A stretch of DNA of 64,000 nucleotides from JABWAN01 sp041918175 (GTDB lineage Bacteria > Zhuqueibacterota > Zhuqueibacteria > Zhuqueibacterales > Zhuqueibacteraceae). A model generated the notes under the pieces. The model was not told where the DNA came from. It made no database searches and saw only the letters and a program-made list of their open reading frames with translations. Numbering within the stretch: the stretch's first letter is position 1; each line of letters starts with the position of its first letter. The stretch lies in contig JAYRWE010000121.1 of NCBI GenBank assembly GCA_041918175.1, positions 1 through 64,000 of the forward strand, in the 5' to 3' direction. This document shows, in pieces, positions 52,056 to 61,900 of this stretch. A program made the position numbers and the translations under genes.

Positions 52056-55000
52056 ATGAGCGTCACCTTAGAACCTTTCGACCAACTCTCTCCCGTCAAG
52101 CGCGCGTTGCTTGAAATTCGTGAGCTCAAAACGAAGCTCGCTGAAGCCGAGCGCGCACAACATGAACCGATTGCGATTATCGGCATGGGCCTGCGCTGGC
52201 CCGGCGGCGCGCATGATGCCGCCTCCGCATGGCAACTCTTGCGCGACGGCGTTGATGCGATCTCCGAAGTGCCGAAGGATCGTTGGAACCTCGACGACTA
52301 TTTCGATCCCGATCCCGATGCGCCCGGCAAAATGTCCACGCGCTGGGCGGGCTTCATTAACGACATCGACAAGTTCGACGCGGACTTCTTCGGCATCTCG
52401 CCGCGCGAGGCAGAGAGCATGGATCCGCAGCAACGCCTGCTCATGAAAGTCGCATGGGAAGCGCTCGAAAACGCGGGCCATGCGCCGGAGAAACTCGTGG
52501 GCAGCGCCACGGGCGTGTTCGTGGGCGTGGCCGCATTCGATTATGTGCAGATGCAATTGCAGCATGTGCCCGCGACCGACATCGACGCATATCTCGCCAC
52601 CGGTGCTTCGCACAGCGTGTGCTCGGGACGTTTGTCTTACTTTCTCGGCTTGCAAGGCCCGAGCATTTCACTCGACACGGCGTGCTCCTCTTCGCTCGTG
52701 GCCGTGCATCTTGCGTGTCAAAGTTTGCGCAGCCGCGAGTGCAACCTGGCGCTCGCCGGCGGTGTGAATCTCATCATCATTCCCGAGCTGCTCATCAATT
52801 TTTCCAAATCGCACATGATGGCCGCGGACGGTCGCTGCAAAACTTTTGATGCTGCGGCTGATGGCTTTGTGCGCGGCGAAGGCGCGGGGCTTGTCGTGCT
52901 CAAACGGCTCTCCGATGCGATTGCAAATCACGATAACATTCTCGCGGTGATTCGCGGCTCTGCGATTAATCAAGACGGGCGCAGCAGCGGCCTCACTGCG
53001 CCGAACGGACCTTCGCAGCAAGCCGTGATTCGGCAAGCCTTGCGCAACGCCGGCGTCGCGCCGCATGAAGTCGGCTACATTGAAACGCACGGCACCGGCA
53101 CCTCGCTCGGCGATCCGATTGAAGTACAAGCGCTCGGCGCCGTGCTGCGCGAAGATCGCGCGAGTGATCAGCCCGTCATGCTCGGCTCGATTAAAACAAA
53201 TCTCGGACATCTCGAAACTGCCGCAGGTGTTTCTGGTTTGATCAAAGCCGTGCTCGCATTGCAGCATCAGGAAATTCCCCCGCATCTGCATTTGAAAGAA
53301 CTCAGCCCGCACATTGCATGGAACGAGTTATCTGTCACAGTTCCCACGCAATGCACGCCGTGGCTTGCTCCCAATGGCAAACGCATCGCTGGCATAAGCT
53401 CGTTTGGCTTCAGCGGCACGAATGCGCATGTCGTAATCGAAGAGCGGGAAGATGATCGCGAAGTGATTCATGAAATTCCCCCCTTGAGGGGGGCCGGGGG
53501 GGTGTTGGTTGCGGCATCACAAATTAAAGAGCACACCCCCCTAACCCCCCTCAAGGGGGGAATTGTTGAACGGCCACTGCACTTGCTCAACCTATCTGCA
53601 AAGACAGAGTCGGCTTTGCACGAACTCGCGCAGCGTTATGAAAAGCATTTTGCCGCGAACCCTTCCGCCGCGCTCGCGGAGGTTTGTTATTCCGCGAACG
53701 CTGGCCGCTCGCACTTTGATCATCGCGTGTCGCTCATCGCAAGCTCGCCTGAGCACATGCGCGAAAAGCTTTTTTCTTTTATTAAAAGAGAAGAAGCGCT
53801 TGGCGTACAACGCGCATGGTCGGACGGCACGAATCGTCCCGAGGTCGTGTTCTTATTCACGGGACAAGGCGGGCAATATATCAACATGGGCAAGCAGCTT
53901 TTTGAAACGCAACCTACGTTTCGCCGCGCGCTGCAACGCTGCGATGAAATCTTGCGCGCGCATTTGGAGAAGCCATTACTCTCCGTGCTTTTTCCGCAAG
54001 CAGGCGAGCACTCTCCGCTTGATGATACGAATTACACGCAGCCCGCAACGTTCGCATTACAATACGCGCTCGCAGAGTTGTGGCGCTCGTGGGGCGTGGA
54101 GCCTGGTTTGATCATGGGCCACAGCGTGGGCGAGATCGTAGCCGCGACCGTCGCGGGCATGATGAGCCTCGAAGACGGATTGATGATCGTGAGCGAACGC
54201 GGCCGTTTGATGCACAGCTTGCCGCAAATTGGGTTAATGGCTTCGATACTCGCGGACGAAACGCGCGTGCATGAAGCGATTGCGCCGTATGTTGATCGTG
54301 TCGCCCTCGCCGCGATCAACGGCCCGGAGAGCACGGTCATCTCGGGCGAGCGCAACGCCGTGCTCGAAATTTTGCGCACGCTCGAAGCGAACGGCATTAA
54401 AACGCGACCGTTGCAAGTTTCCAACTCGTTTCATTCGCCGCTCGTGGAGCCGGTACTTGATGAGTTCGAAGCCGCATGCCGTCGCGCGCACTATCGCGCG
54501 CCGACCACGCCGCTATTTTCCAGCATGCGTTTGGAATTCGTGAACGAAAACAATCTGCTCGATGCAGCGTATTGGCGGCACAATCTGCGTTATACCGTGC
54601 GCTATTCTGAAGCGCTGCAGAAGCTGCACGGGCTTGGCTATCGCGTGTTTGTTGAAATCGGCCCCGCGCCGATTCTTGTGGTGATGGGGCAAAAGTGTTA
54701 TCCCAACAATGAAGGTCTGTGGCTCCCTTCGTTGCGCAATGGCCGCGAAGATTGGGAGCAAATGCTCGAAAGCTTGGCGACGCTTTACGTCAATGGCGTG
54801 AAACCGGATTGGGAAAAGTTTGATCGGGATTATGCGCGCTGCCGCGTGGTCGTGCCGACGTATCCGTTTCAGGAGCAGCGTTATTGGATAGATGTGGAGC
54901 GTGGTTCGAAGATCGTCGATCGTGGATCGTGGATCGTTGATCGTGAAAAGCAAATCGTGGCTAACGATCAACAATCTACTATCCACGATCAACGAACCAC

Positions 55001-56681
55001 GATCAACGAGCAACACTGGCCGAGCCTCATCGAAGCCGCGCGCCATCAGTCACAGCAGATTCCGTTCGACATGCCGCTGCACACGTATCCTGCGAAGTGG
55101 CAATGCTTGGATCGGCTCGCGAGCGCGTACATTGTGCAAGCCTTGCGTGAGCTGCGCGCGTTTGTGAAGAAAGGCGAGAAGTATTCGCTCGAAAATTTTC
55201 TAACCCGCTTTGGCATTCAGCCGACCTACAAACATCTTGTGCAGCGCTGGCTCAACAAGCTCGTGCACGAAGGCGTGCTCCTGCGCGAAGGCGAGTTGTT
55301 TGCGAATGCGAAAGCGCTGCCCAAGCTTTCTCCCGAGGGCGTGCTGAAAAAGCACGGCAATCTCTTTGCGGATATTCCGGAGTTGCTGGAATACATGCAG
55401 CGTTGCGGCAATTTGCTCGCGCCGATTTTGACGGGCAAAGAGAACGCGCTCGAAACGCTCTTCCCCGGCGGCACGAACGTGACCTCCGAATTTCTTTATC
55501 ACAAGTGGGCGCTCTCGCGTTATTACACTGCGATCGCGCGCGCCTCCGTCGAAGCGGTCGTGCGTTCGCTGCCTTCGACGCAAGCTCTGAAACTGCTCGA
55601 AGTGGGCGCGGGCACAGGCGGCACCACTGCGGCGATTCTGCCGATCTTGCCGAAAGAACGCACTGAGTATTTTTTCACCGACATGTCGGAGTTCTTTTTT
55701 ACGCAAGCCGCGGAACGCTTTCGCGCGTTTCCGTTTTTGCGCTACGGCATTTTGAATATCGAAAACGCGGCGCAAGAGCAAAGCTATGGGCAACATGAAT
55801 TTGACGTCGTCGTTGCCGCGAACGTGTTGCACGCAACGAAGAATTTGCACACGACGATGGACAATGTGCTCGCATTGTTAAAACCCGGCGGCGCGCTCGT
55901 GCTCTATGAGACCACGCATCAACCCGCGTGGTTCGACGTGACCATTGCGTTGATCGAAGGCTGGCAACGTTTCGAAGACGGCTTGCGCAGCGACATTCCA
56001 TTGATCTCACCAAAAATGTGGGAGAGCTTGTTGCGTGAGCACGGCTTCGAGCAAGTTGCCGCATTTCCCGAAAACGGCGCGCCGACGGAAATGCTCAATC
56101 AACATATCATCGTCGCGCAAGCGCCGCTCGCCTCGGGGAAGTCGGACTTGCGCTCACAGACTTCAGACGTTTCCACAGCGCCGATTGCGCAAGTCCGACT
56201 TCGCTCAGAATTTCCCAACGGCAAGCCCGAAGCAAAACCCGAAACTCGCGCGCTAACTGTTCTGCATGAATTGGAAGACGCGCCGGAGAATGAGCGTTTG
56301 GAGCGGTTGCTCGAATATGTGCGCGGCCATGTGACGAAAGTGTTGCGCCGCGAGCGCTCGAATCCGATTGGCCGCACACAGCGTTTGATGGAGCTTGGCG
56401 TTGACTCGCTCATGGCCGTGGAGTTGCGCAATCTTTTGGCAACCGGCTTGGGCATGAAAGAAAGCCTGCCCGCAACTTTGATTTTTGATTATCCGAATAT
56501 CGAAGCGATTGCCAAGCTGTTGGAGAAAAGAGTTTTTGGTGAAAAAGAAAAAGCCGTTGTGATGAAAACCGCTGCGCCCGCGAACGGAAGCGCAAAGAAG
56601 ATGACGGAAGAAGAGATCGGCGAGTTATCGGAAGAGGAAGTTGAGAAGATGTTGGAGCGGAAGTTGGAGACGATGCGCTAA
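52056..56681 (+). CDS. Type I polyketide synthase PKS4: KS-AT-cMT-ACP
   Basis: A 1541-residue module that methylates but does not reduce. A docking helix (SPVKRALLEIRELKTKLAEA) precedes KS (36-455, C210 in DTACSSS). AT (about 590-890) has S690 in GHSVGEI and SNSFHS. No DH, ER or KR is found. After a repeat-filled linker the cMT (about 985-1360) has LEVGAGTGGTT near 1182 and NVLHATKNLH. ACP has S1451 in GVDS, and the tail IGELSEEEVEKMLERKLE is a docking helix. ACAAGGACA precedes the ATG. Expected output: an alpha-methyl beta-keto extension. Insertions: a G-rich inverted repeat in the KS-AT linker, a GATCGTGG string after the AT, and a GAAGTCGG repeat before the ACP. Confidence 0.92.
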   Translation: MSVTLEPFDQLSPVKRALLEIRELKTKLAEAERAQHEPIAIIGMGLRWPGGAHDAASAWQLLRDGVDAISEVPKDRWNLDDYFDPDPDAPGKMSTRWAGFINDIDKFDADFFGISPREAESMDPQQRLLMKVAWEALENAGHAPEKLVGSATGVFVGVAAFDYVQMQLQHVPATDIDAYLATGASHSVCSGRLSYFLGLQGPSISLDTACSSSLVAVHLACQSLRSRECNLALAGGVNLIIIPELLINFSKSHMMAADGRCKTFDAAADGFVRGEGAGLVVLKRLSDAIANHDNILAVIRGSAINQDGRSSGLTAPNGPSQQAVIRQALRNAGVAPHEVGYIETHGTGTSLGDPIEVQALGAVLREDRASDQPVMLGSIKTNLGHLETAAGVSGLIKAVLALQHQEIPPHLHLKELSPHIAWNELSVTVPTQCTPWLAPNGKRIAGISSFGFSGTNAHVVIEEREDDREVIHEIPPLRGAGGVLVAASQIKEHTPLTPLKGGIVERPLHLLNLSAKTESALHELAQRYEKHFAANPSAALAEVCYSANAGRSHFDHRVSLIASSPEHMREKLFSFIKREEALGVQRAWSDGTNRPEVVFLFTGQGGQYINMGKQLFETQPTFRRALQRCDEILRAHLEKPLLSVLFPQAGEHSPLDDTNYTQPATFALQYALAELWRSWGVEPGLIMGHSVGEIVAATVAGMMSLEDGLMIVSERGRLMHSLPQIGLMASILADETRVHEAIAPYVDRVALAAINGPESTVISGERNAVLEILRTLEANGIKTRPLQVSNSFHSPLVEPVLDEFEAACRRAHYRAPTTPLFSSMRLEFVNENNLLDAAYWRHNLRYTVRYSEALQKLHGLGYRVFVEIGPAPILVVMGQKCYPNNEGLWLPSLRNGREDWEQMLESLATLYVNGVKPDWEKFDRDYARCRVVVPTYPFQEQRYWIDVERGSKIVDRGSWIVDREKQIVANDQQSTIHDQRTTINEQHWPSLIEAARHQSQQIPFDMPLHTYPAKWQCLDRLASAYIVQALRELRAFVKKGEKYSLENFLTRFGIQPTYKHLVQRWLNKLVHEGVLLREGELFANAKALPKLSPEGVLKKHGNLFADIPELLEYMQRCGNLLAPILTGKENALETLFPGGTNVTSEFLYHKWALSRYYTAIARASVEAVVRSLPSTQALKLLEVGAGTGGTTAAILPILPKERTEYFFTDMSEFFFTQAAERFRAFPFLRYGILNIENAAQEQSYGQHEFDVVVAANVLHATKNLHTTMDNVLALLKPGGALVLYETTHQPAWFDVTIALIEGWQRFEDGLRSDIPLISPKMWESLLREHGFEQVAAFPENGAPTEMLNQHIIVAQAPLASGKSDLRSQTSDVSTAPIAQVRLRSEFPNGKPEAKPETRALTVLHELEDAPENERLERLLEYVRGHVTKVLRRERSNPIGRTQRLMELGVDSLMAVELRNLLATGLGMKESLPATLIFDYPNIEAIAKLLEKRVFGEKEKAVVMKTAAPANGSAKKMTEEEIGELSEEEVEKMLERKLETMR
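53473..53564. repeat. G-rich inverted repeat in KS-AT linker of PKS4
   Basis: AAATTCCCCCCTTGAGG with GGGGCCGGGGGGGTGT on the left and CACACCCCCCTAACC with CCCCTCAAGGGGGGAATT on the right, read EIPPLRGAGGVLV and HTPLTPLKGGIV. Confidence 0.85.
54900..55010. repeat. GATCGTGG...CCACGATCAACG inverted string after the PKS4 AT
   Basis: GATCGTCGATCGTGGATCG words on the left and CTATCCACGATCAACG words on the right, read SKIVDRGSWIVDR and QSTIHDQRTTINEQ, between the AT end QEQRYWID and the cMT start. Confidence 0.8.
56138..56205. repeat. GAAGTCGGACTTGC inverted repeat, copy 3, in PKS4
   Basis: GAAGTCGGACTTGCGC pairs with GCGCAAGTCCGACTTC, in frame as GKSDLRSQTSD and AQVRLRS, in the cMT-ACP linker. 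Compare 51037 and 51193. Confidence 0.85.
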
Positions 56682-56684
56682 GCC

Positions 56685-57536
56685 CTAACGATACTCCACC
56701 TCCGTATGATGCCCGGCAAAATCCAATGCGACGCGCGGCTGAAGCTGCAAGAGAATATCGCGGCCCATCAGGACTTTACGTTGGGGATTGACGGTAACAA
56801 AAGAACTATGCCGCCAGTCTTCCACACAAACGGCATTCGCTCTGATGCGGCGCGTCCGATTATTCGCATCATGAATCTCGACTAAAATTGATTTCATGAC
56901 GTAGTTATAGCTCTGGCCGAGATGTGAGGCGCGTCTTTTGGGACTGTGTTTGGCGAGCGGCGAGGCATCGGGACTGTTCAAGAGTTCGAGCGGAAGATAA
57001 ATATCCCATGCGCCCGTATCCAAGTCTGCTTCCATTTCGATGGTCTCATTTCCCGTTTGCAAGCCGAAGAGAAGCGTTGGGTAGGCATCTCCCGGAATCG
57101 TTGTTGCGTGCCATGGCGTTGCTTCCTCGATCAAGAGCATGCTCGGGCTGAAGAGAACAAAAGGATATTTGCCATACTGATTGCAAATCTCCTCCAACTC
57201 TTCTTCAAAGGGAAAATTTCGCAATGTCGGCCCGTGTGCCACAATTTCGCCGTCAACAACAAGCAGCCAATTAGCATTGAGGCCGCGCATCTGTTTCTCA
57301 ATCCAAGCGACATTGGCTGTTTCGGCTTCGCTCTGATATTGCCGTTGCTGCTCATCGGGCCAATTCAAGTATTCTTGCAGGCTCGCATTCTTGCTGGTGA
57401 AATTGTCTGCCGGTGGCGACGGGATTTTTCTTCGGATGATTTCAAGCGCTTGCGCCACGGCTTGCTCCGCCTGCTCATTGAGCGGGCCGAGACGATGGCG
57501 CACTTCATCAAGAACGGCTTCGGCGGTGAGAGTCAT
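56685..57536 (-). CDS. DUF5678-like protein with retropepsin-like C-terminal domain
   Basis: A 283-residue protein of two parts. Residues about 75-135 (NVAWIEKQMRGLNANWLLVVDGEIVAHGP in parts, then YPFVLFSP) match DUF5678, a small domain of unknown function. Residues 165-275 look like a retroviral-type aspartic protease: ETIEMEADLDTGAWDIY with D173-T-G-A, and near the end KVLMGRDILLQLQPRVALDF, the usual hydrophobic-GRD partner motif. Such domains are active only as dimers. I chose the ATG six bases after GGAG rather than the TTG next to it. It lies 3 bases after the PKS4 stop, convergent. No partner substrate is evident. Confidence 0.7.
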   Translation of the reverse strand: MTLTAEAVLDEVRHRLGPLNEQAEQAVAQALEIIRRKIPSPPADNFTSKNASLQEYLNWPDEQQRQYQSEAETANVAWIEKQMRGLNANWLLVVDGEIVAHGPTLRNFPFEEELEEICNQYGKYPFVLFSPSMLLIEEATPWHATTIPGDAYPTLLFGLQTGNETIEMEADLDTGAWDIYLPLELLNSPDASPLAKHSPKRRASHLGQSYNYVMKSILVEIHDANNRTRRIRANAVCVEDWRHSSFVTVNPQRKVLMGRDILLQLQPRVALDFAGHHTEVEYR

Positions 57537-57558
57537 TTTCAACTCCGTTTTAACTGAA

Positions 57559-58230
57559 CTACAGAATTCTCATTGAAAACCTGTCTGCAAAAATTTCAAT
57601 ATGTTTTTCCTGATTTCTCGCGGGATAGACAAGGGTAGTATGATTATTGAATTTGTAGAAAAGGCCGGTGAGCGCTGAGTATCGTTTGTCATAGAGAATT
57701 GTCTTGGTTGCGCATTCAATTTCTAGGTCTTCAACATGATGAGAACTATGAGACCAGAAGTAAAGAAACAGAGCTTCCGTTCCATGATAGTTCCGCACTT
57801 TCTTGGCGATGGCATCCTCTATTTGCGTTTGCACCTCAGATGGATCTCCATAAGCAACCAGAGTCCCATGCTGACCTGCATATTTTAGCAAAGCATCGTC
57901 GCGTGAGTCATCAACTCGGTACCTAAAGTTTTTTACTTCGACGGCCAATTCGTTGTTCAGAATTTGGACACGAAAATCTGGGTTTTCGTCAAATTTTAGG
58001 TTGTTGAGAGTTGGCATGCTTGCAAATTCGCTTGCAGCCTTCAATTCGGTAATCAGATCTTTTGCATTCTCTAATGACTTTAGATTGTCTTGGATTTGTT
58101 GCAGCTTGTCGAAATAGGAAGTTTTATCAACGCGTGGGTCTTCATTGAGCATCATCAAAATATTGATGTCGGCTTGCTCGAGGAAGCTGAATTGAGATAT
58201 GTAAGTTTCGGAGTGTGCGTTTGGGGTCAT
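57559..58230 (-). CDS. Hypothetical protein with a PD-ExK-like nuclease motif
   Basis: A 223-residue soluble protein that I do not recognise overall. The helical N-terminal third leads to NPDFRVQILNNELAVEVKNF, where P84-D85 and E98-V-K100 are spaced like the PD-(D/E)xK nuclease core, with hydrophobic strands on both sides. A later strand-turn region (TLVAYGDPSEVQ, TEALFLYFWSHSS) could continue the fold. Its codon use is more AT-rich than the neighbouring genes. It sits 22 bases upstream of the DUF5678 gene on the same strand, so they may be one unit. A restriction or defence role is only inference. Confidence 0.6.
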   Translation of the reverse strand: MTPNAHSETYISQFSFLEQADINILMMLNEDPRVDKTSYFDKLQQIQDNLKSLENAKDLITELKAASEFASMPTLNNLKFDENPDFRVQILNNELAVEVKNFRYRVDDSRDDALLKYAGQHGTLVAYGDPSEVQTQIEDAIAKKVRNYHGTEALFLYFWSHSSHHVEDLEIECATKTILYDKRYSALTGLFYKFNNHTTLVYPARNQEKHIEIFADRFSMRIL

Positions 58231-58249
58231 GATTGGCTTTCTCTTTTTG

Positions 58250-58326
58250 TGTAACTGTCAGGCCTTGCTTCAACTGAGCCGGTTTGCCGATGCCTTCGAC
58301 AGTTGGCGTTGAATATCTTTAATCAC
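58250..58326 (-). pseudogene. YoeB-like toxin remnant
   Basis: Read on the minus strand directly after the antitoxin stop, one frame gives VIKDIQRQ. With a frame change the next words give PTVEGIGKPAQLKQ. Together they resemble the middle of YoeB/Txe toxins (LI-DI-R-P-EGIGKPE-LK). The N-terminal 25 or so residues and the catalytic C-terminal part are gone. The neighbouring intact antitoxin supports this reading. It is short, so chance similarity cannot be excluded. Confidence 0.5.
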
Positions 58327-58574
58327 TCGACCAGCTTCCTCACCGTGCCTTTGCCGCTTTCCAATTCGGCAATGGAATCCAATAAGCGTTTAGCATTCTT
58401 TGGACTTCTTAACAGATAAGCAGTTTCAGTGAGCGCTTGATAATCCGCCAAAGAGATCAGCACGGCAGGCCGATCGTCTTCACGCGTGATAACGAACGGT
58501 ATATGATCATCCCAAACCCGGTCCATCATTGCCGCTAGGTTTTGTTGTGCCGAGATCAAAGTGGTGGCATTCAT
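58323..58574 (-). CDS. Phd/YefM-family antitoxin, apparently orphaned
   Basis: An 83-residue protein: MNATTLISAQQNLAAMMDRVWDDHIPFVITRE, then DDRPAVLISLADYQALTETAYLLRSP. This is the classic YefM layout with an N-terminal DNA-binding fold (S-A-x-x-N-L, PV-ITR, A-VL-S--DY--L-ET-YLL). An in-frame ATG 14 codons upstream would add residues not typical of the family, so I use the internal one. The toxin normally following is only a remnant here, leaving an antitoxin without partner that may still bind DNA. Confidence 0.85.
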   Translation of the reverse strand: MNATTLISAQQNLAAMMDRVWDDHIPFVITREDDRPAVLISLADYQALTETAYLLRSPKNAKRLLDSIAELESGKGTVRKLVE

Positions 58575-58626
58575 CTGGTTGTCCTTCGTGAAAAAGACTT
58601 CTTGGGTTAGATTCATGGCCTCAAGT

Positions 58627-58924
58627 TAGAAAACTTCCAGCCTAAGAGTAAAGCTAAAATTTCAAAACTTCTCCGCTACTGCCCCGCCTTGCCGATAAAT
58701 TAGTGGCTAGCTACCGAGCGTTGCCTCTCGCCGAAAGCGCGGCGCGCACTTCGAACTCAGGATCGCGATCAAATAGCTTTCCCGTTTCTAAACCGCGAAT
58801 AGGCGTGAATGAGCGCGAATCAAAAAGAATGAGCGTTCATTCCCGTTGATTCGCGGTTTGAAGAGTGGGCAGGTACTTTAATCGACGTTCCTTACCAGCA
58901 TTCTTTAGCGGAGCAGGATTTTTC
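58627..58924. other. Intergenic region with CGCGAAT-family palindrome (copy 2)
   Basis: No gene is supported. AAACCGCGAAT (58790-58800) pairs perfectly with ATTCGCGGTTT (58849-58859), with further inner pairing of GAATGAGCG and GCGTTCATTC. A related copy is at 28897-28964. This is the stretch between the divergent YefM and PKS5 genes and should hold both promoters, but none is clear. Confidence 0.55.
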
Positions 58925-61900
58925 ATGAGCGAAACGGGCAAAACCACCAAAGAGCTTTCCCCTCTCAAACGCGCATTCTTGAAGATCGAAGCAATGGAAG
59001 CCCAGCTTGCGGCTGCGGAAAGCGCCAAGCGCGAGCCGATTGCGATTGTCGGCCTCGGCTGCCGTTTGCCCAACGGCATTCACACACCGCAAGATTTTTG
59101 GCAACTATTACGCGACGGCGTCGATGCGGTCAAAGAATTTCCGCGCGAGCGTTGGGACATTGAGGCGTACTACGATCCCGATCCGAATGCGCCCGGCAAG
59201 ATGGTGACGAAGTGGGGCGCGTTTTTGGATAACGTTGATAAGTTCGATGCGCAGCTCTTCGGTATTTCTCCGCGTGAGGCCGCGAGCATGGATCCGCAGC
59301 AGCGTTTGTTTTTGGAAGTCGCGTGGGAAGCGCTCGAACATGCGGGCCAAGCGCCGGAGCCTTTGCTCAGCTCGCGCACCGGCGTGTTTCTCGCCATGTG
59401 CAAAATCGATTACGCGCAACTCATCGTTAAGCAGAATGATCCCACGCTGCTCGACGCGTATTATGCTTCGGGCAATGCGTATAGCACGGCCGCGGGCCGC
59501 ATCTCTTACGTGCTCGGCTTGCAAGGTCCGTGTCTCACGGTCGATACCGCATGCTCCTCTTCGCTCGTCGCGGTGCATCTCGCGTGTCAAAGCTTGCGCA
59601 ACGGTGAGAGTAATATGGCGCTCGCAGGCGGTATCAATCTTGTGCTCTCGCCGGATAACACGATTACGTTTTCCAAATCCAACATGCTCGCCGCGGATGG
59701 CCGTTGCAAAACTTTTGATGCCGCGGCGGATGGCTTTGTGCAAGGTGAAGGCTGCGGCATCGTTGTGCTCAAACGACTCTCCGACGCGCGCGCGCACGGC
59801 GACCGCATTCTCGCATTGATTCGCGGCACTGCGATCAATCAAGACGGCGCAAGCAGCGGACTCACTGCGCCGAACGGGCCTGCGCAAGAGGCCGTGATTC
59901 GCGATGCGCTCGCGAATGCGGGCTTGCAACCTGATGAAGTGAGTTATATCGAAACGCACGGCACCGGCACCTCGCTCGGCGATCCCATTGAGGTGCAAGC
60001 CATTGGCGCGGCGCTCGGCAATGGTCGCACGAAAGAAAATCCCGTGCTGCTCGGCGCAGTGAAGACCAATCTCGGGCATCTCGAAGGCGCCGCAGGCATG
60101 GCGGGTTTGATCAAAGTCGTGCTCGCGTTGCAGCATGAACAAATTCCTCCGACGCTGCATCTCAAAAATCCGAATCCGTTTATTCCGTGGAATGAACTCC
60201 CCGTCGAAGTCGTGACACAGCTTCGCGCTTGGCCGGAGCGCAACGGCAAGCGTATCGCGGGCGTGAGTTCGTTTGGGTTCAGCGGCACGAATGCGCATGT
60301 GGTGCTGCAAGGAGACAACGAAGATAAAAAAGAGAAAGAGCCAAGTGGTCTGACGCGGCATGTGCTCGCCCTTTCCGCTAAGAACGAAGCAGCGCTCAAT
60401 GAAATGGCGCGAAGCTATGCGCAGCATATCGCAGATCACGGCGAGCAAACGCTCGACGAAATTTGTTATAACGCCAACACGGGCCGCGCGCGCCTTTCGC
60501 ATCGTTTGGCGATTGCCGCAAACACGCGCGAGGAAATGCGAGAGAAGCTTGCCGCGTTTACGCATGGTCAAATGCTCCCGCATGTGCAGCGCGGTTTCGC
60601 GGCGAATGAAGATCAACCCAAGATCGCGTTTCTCTTCACGGGCCAGGGCGCGCAATATCTCGACATGGGCCGCAAGCTTTATGAAACGCAGCCCGTGTTT
60701 CGCGCCGCGTTAGAGCGATGTGAAGAGTTGTTGCGCCCGCATCTTGAACTGCCGCTGCTTTCGGTGCTCTATCCAGCTGCTAGCACCGCGCAAAATAATT
60801 CCCCCCTTGAGGGGGGCCAGGGGGGTGTCGTCGGTGACATTAAAAATTTGAGCGCCGTTGTTGATGCAATGCACCCCCCCCTAACCCCCCTCAAGGGGGG
60901 AATTGCCGAGAGCAACCAGCAACGAGCAACGAGCAACGAGCAACCAGTAACGAGCAACCAGCATTCATCTCCAAGCGCCTTGCCCCTTGCGCCTTGCCCC
61001 TTGCTCCATCAAACCGCCTACACCCAACCCGCACTTTTCGCCATTGAATACGCGCTCGCGCAGCTTTGGCAATCGTGGGGCATCATGCCTGCGATTGTGA
61101 TGGGCCACAGCGTTGGAGAATATGTTGCCGCGTGCGTTGCGGGCGTGATTAGTTTAGAAGACGGACTCAAGCTCATTGCCGCGCGCGGGCGATTGATGCA
61201 AGCCCTTCCCGAAAACGGCGCAATGGCCGCGATCTTCGCTTCACAGGAGAAGGTCGCAAACACGATTGCTCCGCATCGCGAGACCGTTGCCATTGCCGCG
61301 ATCAACGGGCCGGAGAATATCGTCATCTCCGGCGAGCGCAACGCGGTGCAGGAAATTTGTGCGAAGCTCGAAAGCGCAGGCGTTAAACACAAACCGCTCA
61401 CGGTCTCCCATGCGTTTCATTCGCCGTTGATGGAGCCGATGCTCGACGAATTTGAAAAAGTCGCGAACACAATCAAACATTCAACTCCGCGCATTGGCTT
61501 TGTCTCTAATCTAACCGGAAAAGCTTTCGATTTTCGCTTCACTCAAAACGATCCACAACCCACAATCCACAATCCACAATCATACTGGCGCCAACACGCG
61601 CGCGAAGCCGTGCAGTTCGAAGCTTCGATGCAGACGCTTTATGAAAAAGGCTATCGCCTCTTTCTCGAAGTCGGGCCGCAAGCGACGTTGCTAAGCATGG
61701 CGAGCAAGCGCGTGCCTGCCGATGATTGCGTGTGGATTCCTTCTTTGCGCAAGGGCACAGACGATGAGCAGCAAATGCTCGACAGTCTCGGCGCGCTGTT
61801 CGTCAACGGCGTGAATCCCAAGTGGCAAGGTTGGTATCGCGACGATGCGCCGCGCAAAGTCGAACTGCCCACATATCCGTTTCAGCGCCGGCGTTTTTGG

